From Chryseobacterium sp. G0162 (lineage in GTDB: Bacteria > Bacteroidota > Bacteroidia > Flavobacteriales > Weeksellaceae): 64,000 bases of DNA. Of the stretch, positions 1 to 9,790 are shown piece by piece. Every line of letters begins with the position of its first letter. The first letter of the stretch is position 1. Below the pieces are notes generated by a model. The model was not told the origin of the DNA, ran no database searches, and saw nothing but the letters and a program-made list of their open reading frames with translations. The stretch covers positions 1,116,001 to 1,180,000 of the forward strand of contig NZ_CP033922.1 in NCBI RefSeq assembly GCF_003815715.1, given 5' to 3'. Made by a program: the position numbers and the translations under genes.

Positions 1-267
1 TTCCTGAGTTAAAATGCATCATAAATTAAGTTTGGTAGTGTTAATATATTAATTATTCCGGCAAGTGGAAAATCAAACCAAATAGATTTAGAAATATTTT
101 TGTTACCGTACACCATGAAAACACAAAGGAAAACTCCATAATTAACACTATGTAGCTCTTTTGGCCGTGCTATCAACTATATCTTTTGCATGGTAGAAGT
201 ATGCCATTTGTATCACTTACACAAAGACACCTTTTTCACTCTGAAAAAGATTGTCGCTGAGTTTGAT
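1..267. other. Intergenic / window edge, no supported gene
   Basis: AT-rich stretch downstream of the methylase-helicase gene. On the minus strand only very short frames are open, the best being 19 to 28 codons, and none is recognisable. No clear terminator hairpin is visible. A gene may begin beyond the left edge. Confidence 0.5.
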
Positions 268-3200
268 TTATCTTTTCCTCCCTGATGATGTCGAAAAATT
301 TTGCTCGTATTTTCCCTCCTGCTTCAACAATTGATTTCCTTTATGCATAGTTCCTGATTCAAGCTGGTTAGTGCCAAAAAGAGTTTTATTCTCAAGGGCT
401 CTTTCTTTCACATAATCTCTTTGCTCATTAATTTTCATTTGTTCATCTTTTTCATTCTTATATTGAGTTATTAAATTATTCTTTATCTCCGGAAGTTCTT
501 CCAGCTTTTTATCCAGTTCTGCAATCTTTGCTTCAGTGATTTTGGTTTGATATTCAATTTGAGTAACATCTATTCCTTTCTGAGCTAAATTTTCAATAAC
601 TTCTTGAACTTGAGCTTTATGTAGGTCGATTGTTTTTTGATAAGATGGAAATTCTTTTTTCCAATAGTCAGCATTTGCATCGCCATTTTTTGAATAGCCT
701 TCAATTCTATTATATGAATGCTCAGCTTTGGTGACTAACTCTTGAACTTTCAAAACATCTTCGTATTTTCTCAATACAAAAGCACTATCTGCGAGATGTT
801 TATTTTTTTCACTTTCGATCCTTTTTTTCAACAATTCGATTTCAATGTTGGCTCTGGTTTCGGGATTGGTAATGATGGACGTTTTAAGCTCTTGCGTACT
901 AATATCAGATATGTCCAAAACATCGGCTCCTTTTTTCATCGCTTCTAAATATCTGGCTTGTTTGGACTGCAGTTTTTGAAGCATAAAAACATCAATACTA
1001 TCATTAGTCAGCATAAAATTAATTCTCACATTTTCGTTTATGTTTCCTTGTCTCCACGCCCGTCCTTCCACCTGTCGCAAAGAAGTGAAATTATAGGGTA
1101 ATGTAAGCATATAAACATCGGTTGTGTTTTCCTGAAGGTTCATTCCTTCCTGAATGGCTTCGCTTCCAATAACCACTTTTATTTTTCCTTCATTAAAATC
1201 ATTTTGAATAGAAATTCTTTGATTTTTATTAGTCGTTCCGGTAATGATTCCAATTTCTTCGGGTTTGTAACCGATTTCTGTTATGAGATATTCTTTCAGT
1301 TTTGGAAATTGAGCAACCGCCAATTCAGAATAAACAATTTGTCCGGAGTCAGGAAGATCTTTTTTGTTCTGCCTTATTAAATCCATCGTCTGTTTCAACT
1401 TTGGAGAATTTTCTATGAATTCTTTTACAGAAGGTTCTTCATCATCATAATATGGCGACAAATACGGCGAAATAGCAATCAATCTGGCATTGAGAATATG
1501 AGTAAGAATTGCCCCCTTTTCAGTTTCACTGAAATTTTCATTGAGCAGGTCATATTGTTCTCTTGTCAGATCATTCTGTTCAATTTTATACTCTTTGTTA
1601 ATTTTGTTGGGACGAATCAATTCAGGATTGTCTTCTTCTCCTTTTATATCAATGAATTCCGAAAGTAATTGCTGAAACAAAGAATTATTTTTAAACCTCC
1701 GAACATTTGCTTTAAACTTCACATCACCTTTTGCATCAATTTCCATATCATTGTCCGCTTCCATAAAGGTCTCGAAGAATGTATTCACATTGAAATATCC
1801 CGATTCTTCTAATCTTTTATTTGCTATTAAAGAAAGAATGGAATAATATTCCAAAGGTTTGTTCGTAAATGGCGTTGCGGAAAGCAAGGTTACATTTCTG
1901 CCATCTTGTTTGTCCTGAATATACTGAGCTGCCATCCAGGTATTGATCCCTAATTTGGAGGTTTGCTGGTTCTGACTTCTAAAATCAGAAGCAAACCTTC
2001 TGTCTTCAATCTTTACTTTTCCTACAATATGATTGGCATTATGAACTTCATCGAAAGTCAAGTGATCAAATCCGAAATCTTCCCAATTGTAAATTTTCCC
2101 ACGCTTCATTTTACCCTCAATTTCCTTTTCTTTCTGCAGTTCAATTTGGAGGTCTCTTTCCGTATTGGTAACTCCCTTCATTTCGCTTGTAGAGATGTAA
2201 CTGAATTTTGAAGAAAGTTCTCCGGTTATTTCTGATGAAAACCCGATATTATTAAAGCCCTCATAAGTAACGATGGTAATTTCTCCGTCTTTGTTGTCAA
2301 ATTTTGAGAGATCATAATCTTTCCCCAAATTCCCTAAAACATTGACTTTCGCATTGGGAATCGTTTCAAAAATCGTTTCCACCCATTGTTTCAAAATACT
2401 GTCATTCGGAACTACGATGATCGGTCTTTTCGCATTTCCTCGCTCCATTGCTTCGTGCATAGAAAGGATTCCGGAAAGCGTTTTTCCAAAACCAACTTCG
2501 TGCGCTAAGAGCCCTACTCCTTTTGTGGTCTGTCTTCCGATTCCTGCTTTCTGAACTTCGGTCAAACGCAATTCTTGACCTTTGAAATGCAGATAGATTC
2601 TGGAAAATAATGGGAATTTAGAATAATCCGGAACGTGGATATTATTGTAATTGCGATTAAAGTCTTTTACAAAACGATTTCTAATATCATCGGAAAGTTC
2701 TTCCCGGACAAACTTGTAAAACAAATCATTCGCAGCAGCTTTTCGTCTTTCTCTAACTAACGCATTTCTCTCTTTATCGCTTCCTGTAACTGTTTCGTTA
2801 TCTACGAAGCTTCGGACTTCCCAAGCTGAAGAACCTGCAAAGGCTTCACTTGACAAAGTGCCAACAAAATCTTTGAATTTTTCCGCAAGATTGTAATCTA
2901 CAATGACCGATTCGGTTCGTTTTGTAATATGATTATATTGGTCTTTTTCTGTTTGACCTAACTCAAATTTGTGTACGAACTCATGGTTCGGACTGATATA
3001 AATCTCATCCAGCGATTTCGCTTTTGGTAGAACATTTTCTAATAATGCTTTTTGTTTTTCGTATTGACCGGCAGTGCCGGCGCCAATTTTATCATTAATT
3101 AAAAAATTGGAAGCCGAACTTCGGCAAAAATCCCGCTCCAACTGTTCCAGTTTTGCGTAAATATTTCCTTCAGTGTAATAAAAATCGTGAACCCATTTTC

Positions 3201-5484
3201 CATCAATGAAGTTCGCAAATTGATAATGCTTTCCACGATTATTTAATGTGCCGTCATAAGAGGTATCTCTGAATGCTTCAATTTGTTCTTTTGTAATATC
3301 AGAACTATTTTGCAAGGAAGTATTTACAATTTCATCCTGTTTGGAGAATTGATATTTTAAAACACCTTTCTTTATTTCCGGTTTTGTTTGAAGTTGATAT
3401 TCCTTCCCGGCTTTAGTATTGTGAATAGAAATTATTCTATCACTTTTCTCAATAAGTTCTTTTAAGTTTTCCTCCGAAAATGATGCTGGTTTTGTGATTA
3501 GATCTTCGCGCAGTTTTTCATACTTGCTTATTTCAATCGTAATTGTTGGAGATTTAAACTTAATGTTATTGAGTTTAGAAAGCACCAGTTCAATTTTTTC
3601 TTGAGTTTCTGTTACATTTAATTCATTTTTATTTTGGTTTTCAATCCTCACGGAATCTTCGATTTCTGTAATTCTTTTTTTTGGTACAGGAACTTTGTTT
3701 TCAACTTTAGGTTCTTCCTCTAAAAACAAATCTTCAAACAGATTTCCGATCCGCTGGGTTTCTCTCTTATTTTTAAACTGTTCGATCTTAAATAAAGCTT
3801 CATCTAAATTTCCCTGGATATAGTTTTCTAATCGCCCGAAACGGTTGGTTTTTTCTCGGATCTCTCCCAAAATTCTTGCTGGGTTATTATCGAAGTAATC
3901 AGAAATATCACAAGAGATATTTTGAGTGTTTTTTCTTAGAATGATAATGTCTGTTCCTATTTGTGTTCCTGCAAAAGCTCCATTGGGTAAGCGGAAACCT
4001 TCCAGAATATTGGCATTTTTCAAATTGCTTTGACGGTTCAGCCAAGATGATGGAAGTACCATCGCCAAAACTCCATTAGGTTTTAATGAATCCAAAGACC
4101 GCTTAACAAAATAATCTTCGTATTTTGAAATTTTAGGCTCTTCTCCCAATCCTTTATAAAGTCCCCGATGTTCACCGTAGGGCGGATTCCCGATGACCAA
4201 ATCGTATTGCTGAGAAAAGTCCTTTTTATTTCCTTTTTCATCTATGAATTCAGTTTCAAACGAACGAAGATTGATGTCAGCTTCGGGATGCAGAATCTTG
4301 GCAATTTTTGCGGTGGTGTCGTTGACTTCAAATCCTGTAATTTTAGAATTCACTGATAATTCATGAGTGGCATAGATGAAATTTCCAGTTCCAACACTTG
4401 GTTCTAAAACGGAAATTTCTTTTTGAGTTTTGAAATGGTCTTTAATTAAATTATGAACTGCATCAACAATTTTATCCTGCGTATAATATTCGTCTAAAAT
4501 CCCTCGTCCTTCTTTTGCCGTTCCGCCACTTTGGAATTGGTTGCAAATTTCTATTAAGTCATCAGTGATGTTAAGATTTTCCTTCAGATTAATTTTGTGA
4601 TTGTCGGAAACAAAACAAGCAGCAGAAACTACTTCTGCAACTTGATCATTATTCAGTTTTCGCCCTTTATATTTTGAAATAAGAGCATCTAGCTCTACAT
4701 TATTTGTCGAATTTTCACTTACCTCGGAAGGTCTTGCATCGGATCTTCTTCTATCGGATACAAATCTCCCGGATATGATTCCGCCCACGGAATGTTCTCT
4801 TCCCTCATTTTGTTGAGCATTTTGCGGTTGTGTTCCACCATTGGATCCTCTTCCTCGGTCTCGGTTTCCCAAATCGCTCCGTTCTGTGACTGCAAGTCCA
4901 TTTCCAGCATTTTTGCTGCCCACTGCTTGTCCTCTTCCGTAACTTCCATTTTGCTCGGATTGGATCTTAGGGCTAAGTTCTCGAGTGTTTTGTTCAGGTG
5001 TTCCTTTTCCCACTTGCTGAGAATCGGATGTTCTTCCGGATTCAATTGCATTGCTTTCATTTTCAGAAATTTTTCGTTCAACTAAATTAGTATTTTTATC
5101 TTGAAGCTTGAGTTTATTCTGTAGATATTCGGTCAGGTCTTGATTCCCATTTTCAGAAATTTCATAAAAAGGACGAACGTCTTTGATATTTTTGCCATTA
5201 AATTCTGTTAGAATTTTTCTGGTTATTGCATTTCCTGTTCTGTCTCCTGTAAGACATAGAAACATTTTGCCATCATAGTTCTGGTATCTATTGAGAAACT
5301 TTTTGCTATTGGAACCGGAATTTAAGGTAATAAGTGTTCTATTATTGACTTGCTTATTCAATTGAAGAAGCTCCAAGAATGAAAGCGTATCCTTACTGTT
5401 TGTGAAAACAATCAGTTCCTTTTTATTTCCTTCAACTACAGAAATGTCATCATTGATCTCATTAAAAAAATCTTCATCTTTCAC
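268..5484 (-). CDS. N6-adenine methylase-helicase giant protein (DarB-like antirestriction candidate)
   Basis: A 1738-residue protein combining several enzymatic modules. Residues about 20-125 resemble a Toprim fold but have lost its acidic residues. A low-complexity Gln/Asn/Gly/Arg-rich linker follows (about 130-260). An adenine-specific methyltransferase domain has the NPPY motif at 433-436 and a SAM-binding-like region around VLEPSVGTGNF. An SF2/SNF2 helicase domain has GFGKT at 998-1002, DEVH at 1145-1148, SAT at 1202-1204 and a motif VI-like QVEGRAWRQ from 1471. The C-terminus is coiled-coil and charged. Such fusions are common on Bacteroidetes conjugative elements and resemble phage P1 DarB, which protects incoming DNA from restriction; that role here is inference. 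It is the last gene of the transfer region, and its ATG overlaps the upstream lipoprotein stop by 4 nt. Confidence 0.85.
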   Translation of the reverse strand: MKDEDFFNEINDDISVVEGNKKELIVFTNSKDTLSFLELLQLNKQVNNRTLITLNSGSNSKKFLNRYQNYDGKMFLCLTGDRTGNAITRKILTEFNGKNIKDVRPFYEISENGNQDLTEYLQNKLKLQDKNTNLVERKISENESNAIESGRTSDSQQVGKGTPEQNTRELSPKIQSEQNGSYGRGQAVGSKNAGNGLAVTERSDLGNRDRGRGSNGGTQPQNAQQNEGREHSVGGIISGRFVSDRRRSDARPSEVSENSTNNVELDALISKYKGRKLNNDQVAEVVSAACFVSDNHKINLKENLNITDDLIEICNQFQSGGTAKEGRGILDEYYTQDKIVDAVHNLIKDHFKTQKEISVLEPSVGTGNFIYATHELSVNSKITGFEVNDTTAKIAKILHPEADINLRSFETEFIDEKGNKKDFSQQYDLVIGNPPYGEHRGLYKGLGEEPKISKYEDYFVKRSLDSLKPNGVLAMVLPSSWLNRQSNLKNANILEGFRLPNGAFAGTQIGTDIIILRKNTQNISCDISDYFDNNPARILGEIREKTNRFGRLENYIQGNLDEALFKIEQFKNKRETQRIGNLFEDLFLEEEPKVENKVPVPKKRITEIEDSVRIENQNKNELNVTETQEKIELVLSKLNNIKFKSPTITIEISKYEKLREDLITKPASFSEENLKELIEKSDRIISIHNTKAGKEYQLQTKPEIKKGVLKYQFSKQDEIVNTSLQNSSDITKEQIEAFRDTSYDGTLNNRGKHYQFANFIDGKWVHDFYYTEGNIYAKLEQLERDFCRSSASNFLINDKIGAGTAGQYEKQKALLENVLPKAKSLDEIYISPNHEFVHKFELGQTEKDQYNHITKRTESVIVDYNLAEKFKDFVGTLSSEAFAGSSAWEVRSFVDNETVTGSDKERNALVRERRKAAANDLFYKFVREELSDDIRNRFVKDFNRNYNNIHVPDYSKFPLFSRIYLHFKGQELRLTEVQKAGIGRQTTKGVGLLAHEVGFGKTLSGILSMHEAMERGNAKRPIIVVPNDSILKQWVETIFETIPNAKVNVLGNLGKDYDLSKFDNKDGEITIVTYEGFNNIGFSSEITGELSSKFSYISTSEMKGVTNTERDLQIELQKEKEIEGKMKRGKIYNWEDFGFDHLTFDEVHNANHIVGKVKIEDRRFASDFRSQNQQTSKLGINTWMAAQYIQDKQDGRNVTLLSATPFTNKPLEYYSILSLIANKRLEESGYFNVNTFFETFMEADNDMEIDAKGDVKFKANVRRFKNNSLFQQLLSEFIDIKGEEDNPELIRPNKINKEYKIEQNDLTREQYDLLNENFSETEKGAILTHILNARLIAISPYLSPYYDDEEPSVKEFIENSPKLKQTMDLIRQNKKDLPDSGQIVYSELAVAQFPKLKEYLITEIGYKPEEIGIITGTTNKNQRISIQNDFNEGKIKVVIGSEAIQEGMNLQENTTDVYMLTLPYNFTSLRQVEGRAWRQGNINENVRINFMLTNDSIDVFMLQKLQSKQARYLEAMKKGADVLDISDISTQELKTSIITNPETRANIEIELLKKRIESEKNKHLADSAFVLRKYEDVLKVQELVTKAEHSYNRIEGYSKNGDANADYWKKEFPSYQKTIDLHKAQVQEVIENLAQKGIDVTQIEYQTKITEAKIAELDKKLEELPEIKNNLITQYKNEKDEQMKINEQRDYVKERALENKTLFGTNQLESGTMHKGNQLLKQEGKYEQNFSTSSGRKR

Positions 5485-6161
5485 TTTTTTCTGTTTTTTA
5501 TGAAGTGGTTAAATTCAAAAATTTCTTTGGCTTCACTGTCCCAGTTTTTTCTTGATATTAGTTGAAGAGTCACGAATATGTCCGTCTTTTTATTGTAAGA
5601 ATCAATCCTTTCGAGCCTTCCGTGGTAGTCCTTTTCCGCGTGTTTGTAAATAGAGTACGGTAAAATAGTATCCGTTGGATAAATGTAAAACCGGGTGTAC
5701 ATCCAAGGTGAGTTGATTTCAAATCGTTTGTATTTTTTCTTAAACAAAACCGTATCACTCAGATTTTTTCTGTTTCTGTAATTGGGGATTTTTTCCTGAG
5801 AAAACAATGTCCCTCCTTTTTTCATTTCAACTGAAAGCGGCTTTTGTTTCTTTATGATGTCTGACAGAATAATTTTGCCGGGATTTTCATTTTCAATAGT
5901 ATAGCACAATGAATCTTTTATGAAATAAATCTGTTGGGTTACTTCGGGAGCATCAGCATCCGGAATCCTTTCTATAATAGCATCTCCTGAATAGTTAAGG
6001 CTTGACAAATGAAAACTTTGGATTTTATCCAGATTTTTGGAAACATCAAAATAGACATTGGAGACAACATCGATTCCTCCTTTTTCGGATTTGATTTCTT
6101 TGTGGCAGGAAGTGCTTACAAAAAGAAAAAACAAGCTGGGTAGTATTAAAAGTTTTTTCAT
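5481..6161 (-). CDS. Predicted lipoprotein of unknown function
   Basis: 226 residues with a Lys-rich N-terminus, a hydrophobic stretch and a lipobox-like STSC, Cys19 being the probable lipidated residue, so probably anchored in an envelope membrane. The rest is a soluble, charged domain that I do not recognise. It overlaps the methylase-helicase start by 4 nt, which implies translational coupling. Its place at the distal end of the transfer region suggests an accessory role such as entry exclusion or envelope modification, but nothing in the sequence shows this. Confidence 0.75.
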   Translation of the reverse strand: MKKLLILPSLFFLFVSTSCHKEIKSEKGGIDVVSNVYFDVSKNLDKIQSFHLSSLNYSGDAIIERIPDADAPEVTQQIYFIKDSLCYTIENENPGKIILSDIIKKQKPLSVEMKKGGTLFSQEKIPNYRNRKNLSDTVLFKKKYKRFEINSPWMYTRFYIYPTDTILPYSIYKHAEKDYHGRLERIDSYNKKTDIFVTLQLISRKNWDSEAKEIFEFNHFIKNRKK

Positions 6162-6240
6162 AGATATAGGGTTTAAAAAAGCGGCAGCCTAATTAATTTG
6201 ACTTACCGCTGGGAAATAAATGATTGGTTGTACGTGTTAT

Positions 6241-8223
6241 CTATCGTTTAATACTTTGTTCTTTCACGTTATTTTTTTCGTGCTTGTTGTCTTGTTCCAA
6301 ACCTTCTAAAGGCTTGTTGGTATTGATTCTGTTCATATCGGAATCATACAGATTCAGATTTTTGTATTGCGGATTCAGTACCGCTTTGCCTTCTACCACC
6401 TTATCGTCCAATTCAAATTTTACCTTGACGATATTTCCTTTTTCCAAAGATTTTATGGTACTTTCCTTCCATTCCGGCTTATCGAAGATCAATTTGGATT
6501 TTTCTACGATCTGAGCCGTATCAACACCATAATTTTTGTAAAAATTCTGGAAATTGTAATTTCCTTTTTCAGTTTTGGGTTCGTTAAAATTCAGTTTGGC
6601 AAATGCAGGTTCTAATTTTTCCGTTTTCGGATTGTGAAATTCTATTTTTACCGTACGCCCTTCCAAAAGGTTGACTGCTTCTTTAGCAGTAAATGTATTT
6701 ACCCTGTTAACAGGAAAATTGTGGGAGATAACGTCGCCATTTTCTTTAGTGAGTTTAGCATTATAAAAATTCATAAAGACACTTCCATTTTCTATCTTAT
6801 TGAATTTTAATGTGAATTCCATTTCATTTCCGGGCATCGTTTTGTCGGAAGTGGTTTTAATTTCGAACTCTTTTTCGGGAGCATTAATACCATTTTCTAA
6901 ATCTTTGTGCAGTTGTTCTCCTTCTCCGAAACCAAGATATTTTAACTGAAATTTCGGATACTGAGATGGTTCATATTCTTTCTGTGTTTCCATAATGTTT
7001 GGGTTTTGATTGTTAAATTTTATATCATTCATTGTTAATATTCTGTGTCTTGAAAAAACATTTTCATCCAGATAATTTTTTAGAATTTCACCGCTATCCA
7101 ATAATTCGTAGGATTCCCCATATAGCTGTTTTTCCAATAGGCCGAAAGCCAATTCGTATTTGTCATTTTTTGACAACGTATGACCATCAATAACATTTGG
7201 GATTGCGTCCATTTGTGCCTTTGTAAGAGAATAATCTCCATCTGTTGTTCCGAATTCCATTTTTTCTGAATAAGCCTTTCTCTGGTTTGATGTGATCTGC
7301 AAGTTCTCCAGTATGAATTCGTTTTCTTTCATAAAGATCCTGTAATTGAGAATACCATTTTTTTCCTCTTCGGAAAGTTTCGGATAAAGATTATTTTGCA
7401 CTGCTTTTGCTTTTAAGTCGCTTTCGACATAGCTTTTGAATTCGTTCAAACTTTTTGGAGCGTCATAAAAATCTCTCATACCTGTCCATTCTCGCCGACC
7501 GTACGGTAAGGTATATTCCTGATTTTGCAGATCATAGCTGTAATACCTATGACCGCTTGGACTCTTCAGCGAGCCACTTCCATCATCGTAATCGTTCCAA
7601 GTCCAGCCGTCCGGAAGGTCAGATGCAGGGGTTAAATTTTCTTCAAAGCCTTCATCTGAAAAAAAGTCTGCATTTTCTTCCAGATCAGTCATTTCAATTT
7701 GATGGCCTCCTTCTAATGATAACTTTGCAGCTTCAACTTCATAATTTCGATAATGATGAGCTTGCTTTTCATCAATTTGTGAATAGGTCAATCCGGAACT
7801 TAAATCAGTTTTTTTCTCCAATTCTTTAGCCCAGAGATCAGAGAGAAATTTCTGCTTTATGGACTCATTACTTATAGTAATTTCAGTAGACTCCCTGTTA
7901 TTTTGCAAAATCAAATGTTTATTGGCTAGTTGCTGCTTTTCAATAAATCTTACTAATTCAGCGGTAGTATTAAATTTATCCTCAATAGGGAAACCCTGAT
8001 TTGAATTGAAAAATGTTTTCAATGTAAAATTTGAACCTTGAATAAATTCTTTACCCTTAGATTGATAAATTGCCATAAACTTTTTCTCTTTATCAGTAAA
8101 CCTCCGCTCTCCGTCCCGAAAAAACTGTTCAGGCGACATACTTTCCATTTCTTTTACAAAATTTTTATAGGCTCCTGTTCTTGGAGTTATATTCCTATCC
8201 ATCCAGTTTAGTTCATCTTCCAT
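6241..8223 (-). CDS. Large accessory protein of the transfer region, unknown function
   Basis: 660-residue hydrophilic protein without signal peptide or membrane segment. The N-terminal two thirds is acidic and helical, with a Gly/Tyr/Asp-rich patch around residues 205-245. The C-terminal 240 residues (after an internal Met near METQKEYEPSQYPKF) are beta-rich and Lys-rich, vaguely like the DUF3945/DUF4099 accessory proteins of Bacteroidetes mobile elements; I am not certain of that link. An internal start there could give a second product. It lies 17 nt after the gene at 8241-8951, so they are probably co-transcribed. Function unknown. Confidence 0.7.
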   Translation of the reverse strand: MEDELNWMDRNITPRTGAYKNFVKEMESMSPEQFFRDGERRFTDKEKKFMAIYQSKGKEFIQGSNFTLKTFFNSNQGFPIEDKFNTTAELVRFIEKQQLANKHLILQNNRESTEITISNESIKQKFLSDLWAKELEKKTDLSSGLTYSQIDEKQAHHYRNYEVEAAKLSLEGGHQIEMTDLEENADFFSDEGFEENLTPASDLPDGWTWNDYDDGSGSLKSPSGHRYYSYDLQNQEYTLPYGRREWTGMRDFYDAPKSLNEFKSYVESDLKAKAVQNNLYPKLSEEEKNGILNYRIFMKENEFILENLQITSNQRKAYSEKMEFGTTDGDYSLTKAQMDAIPNVIDGHTLSKNDKYELAFGLLEKQLYGESYELLDSGEILKNYLDENVFSRHRILTMNDIKFNNQNPNIMETQKEYEPSQYPKFQLKYLGFGEGEQLHKDLENGINAPEKEFEIKTTSDKTMPGNEMEFTLKFNKIENGSVFMNFYNAKLTKENGDVISHNFPVNRVNTFTAKEAVNLLEGRTVKIEFHNPKTEKLEPAFAKLNFNEPKTEKGNYNFQNFYKNYGVDTAQIVEKSKLIFDKPEWKESTIKSLEKGNIVKVKFELDDKVVEGKAVLNPQYKNLNLYDSDMNRINTNKPLEGLEQDNKHEKNNVKEQSIKR

Positions 8224-8240
8224 TTTTCCAGGTTCTTAAT

Positions 8241-8951
8241 TTATCTTCTGAATCCTCTCGATTTTTGAATTTCCTCGTCCTGATCTTGGCTTTCCTCTTC
8301 TCTCATTCGATTGGCATCCTGATAAACATCGGGGTCATTCACATTTAGTTGTACGTTTGATTTTTCCTGTTTTTGAGAGTGATTTTGCTTTTCAGAAATT
8401 CCAGCAACCGTATTGAATTCTTTGGACACAATATTCAAATCATTCGTAATTTTTTTTGCCATTTCTGGGAACTGGACAATTTTATCTTGCAGAAAAGATT
8501 TTAGTTTTAGAAGTTCTGCTATGTAACGGTTGAGTTCTTCCGTATTCTTTTTGTCAGCAATAATTGCTGTGAGTTCTCTTGCATTTTTAATGAAATCAAA
8601 CTCAACTATTTTGTTGGTTTCTTTATCGAAAATGAAAGCTTTTTTCTCAATGGTAAATCCCGCTTCTTTTTGATTTGATATGTCTTGAATTTCGCTGTAT
8701 TCAATTTTGTTTTTACTGTTTACAAGAATTTCAGAAATACTTTTGTCTCTTTCTAAAAAGATAACTTTCAATTGGGTGTTATTATCACTTAGCTGAAAAG
8801 TCGCCCTGTTTTTGTCGTGGTCTGCAACGATGGTATATCCCTGCAGAAATTTCTGAATATCATCTGCATTCAGTTTTTCAGAGAATAACAGATCTTCATT
8901 GATAATTCCGTATTTTTTTAGCTCGTCTGTTGGTAAAGTATTATTGTTCAT
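8241..8951 (-). CDS. DUF4099/DUF3945-like accessory protein
   Basis: 236-residue cytoplasmic protein. The first 40 residues (ELKKYGIINEDLLFSEKLNA and following) resemble the N-terminus of DUF4099-type proteins found next to topoisomerase and mobilisation genes in Bacteroidetes elements, but this is from memory. The middle is a small beta domain and the C-terminus is an acidic, Gln/Glu/Arg-rich tail. Its start overlaps the end of the M23 peptidase gene by 11 nt in another frame, so it is part of the same operon. No catalytic motif is visible. Confidence 0.65.
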   Translation of the reverse strand: MNNNTLPTDELKKYGIINEDLLFSEKLNADDIQKFLQGYTIVADHDKNRATFQLSDNNTQLKVIFLERDKSISEILVNSKNKIEYSEIQDISNQKEAGFTIEKKAFIFDKETNKIVEFDFIKNARELTAIIADKKNTEELNRYIAELLKLKSFLQDKIVQFPEMAKKITNDLNIVSKEFNTVAGISEKQNHSQKQEKSNVQLNVNDPDVYQDANRMREEESQDQDEEIQKSRGFRR

Positions 8952-9789
8952 AATGGTTTGCTATTAAATTGTTTACTTTTATGAGGTCATTTAAAAAATG
9001 AGAAGGATTGATATTTTGTCCGAATTCTTTCACCGAAAAATGCAGATGTGGTCCCGTGGAGTTTCCGGTATTCCCACTTTTTCCGATGATAAATCCGGCT
9101 TTTACTATTTCTCCAGCTCGATAATATATTTCTGAGAGATGTAGGTAAGAGGTTTCGAAACGGTCAAAATGTTTTACTTTTATAAAATTTCCACCGCCTT
9201 TAGAATCCCAGCCTGTTGCAGTAACAATTCCGTCCAAAACGGAATACACATTTTCGAATCTGGCTTTTAAGTCAATCCCATTATGCATTTTTTTTGTTCC
9301 GAAAATAGGATGTGTTCTTGTGCCATAAGAAGAGGTGACTGTAATTTTATTATTTAGAGGCATTACGACTTTTGAAAAATATGCCGCCGGTTCATTAACA
9401 AATTCATACGTTGTGGAAGATTTCTGTCTTTTTGATGTCTGTTTTGTTTGTTCTACTCTATTGTGTGCTTGCAGCAGCAAAGAATCTTTGAGTTTTTCAA
9501 ACTCATTTCTCTGTACTGCTTTTACACTTTTATAATCTTTAATCATCATTTTCAAAGAATCGATTTGACTTATTAAATCTGACTTTGTGGTCATATTTAA
9601 AAGCTCTTTCCAAGATTTTTTATTCCTTTTTTGGTTGAGCGGTTCTTCGATATTAGATTTTTCAGAAGCTTTTTGATTTTCAGATTTTTTTGGCACTGCT
9701 ATTCTAAGTGTATTAAACTGTGCAAATGATAGGTAACTGAACAATAACAGCATCAAAGTAAATGTGTATTTTGATTGTATTTTTTTCAT
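8941..9789 (-). CDS. M23 (LytM-type) peptidoglycan endopeptidase of the transfer system
   Basis: 282 residues from the ATG at 9789. An upstream ATG at 9813 is possible but would put eight residues before a good signal peptide (MKKIQSKYTF...LSFAQ) and would overlap the coupling-protein gene. After the signal comes a charged coiled coil, then the M23 fold with the Zn-ligand motifs HNGIDLK and HLHFS and the GNTGNSTGPHLHF stretch. It probably opens peptidoglycan locally for the conjugation channel. It follows the coupling-protein stop by one base and overlaps the next gene. Confidence 0.88.
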   Translation of the reverse strand: MKKIQSKYTFTLMLLLFSYLSFAQFNTLRIAVPKKSENQKASEKSNIEEPLNQKRNKKSWKELLNMTTKSDLISQIDSLKMMIKDYKSVKAVQRNEFEKLKDSLLLQAHNRVEQTKQTSKRQKSSTTYEFVNEPAAYFSKVVMPLNNKITVTSSYGTRTHPIFGTKKMHNGIDLKARFENVYSVLDGIVTATGWDSKGGGNFIKVKHFDRFETSYLHLSEIYYRAGEIVKAGFIIGKSGNTGNSTGPHLHFSVKEFGQNINPSHFLNDLIKVNNLIANHYEQ

Positions 9790-9790
9790 T

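Noticed and set aside
1..267. Possible gene at the left edge
   Set aside because: Only frames under 30 codons are open; cannot be supported.
4719..5085. Open frames of 97-120 residues overlapping the methylase-helicase linker
   Set aside because: They lie inside a low-complexity part of the large gene in other frames, and have no homology pattern or start context.
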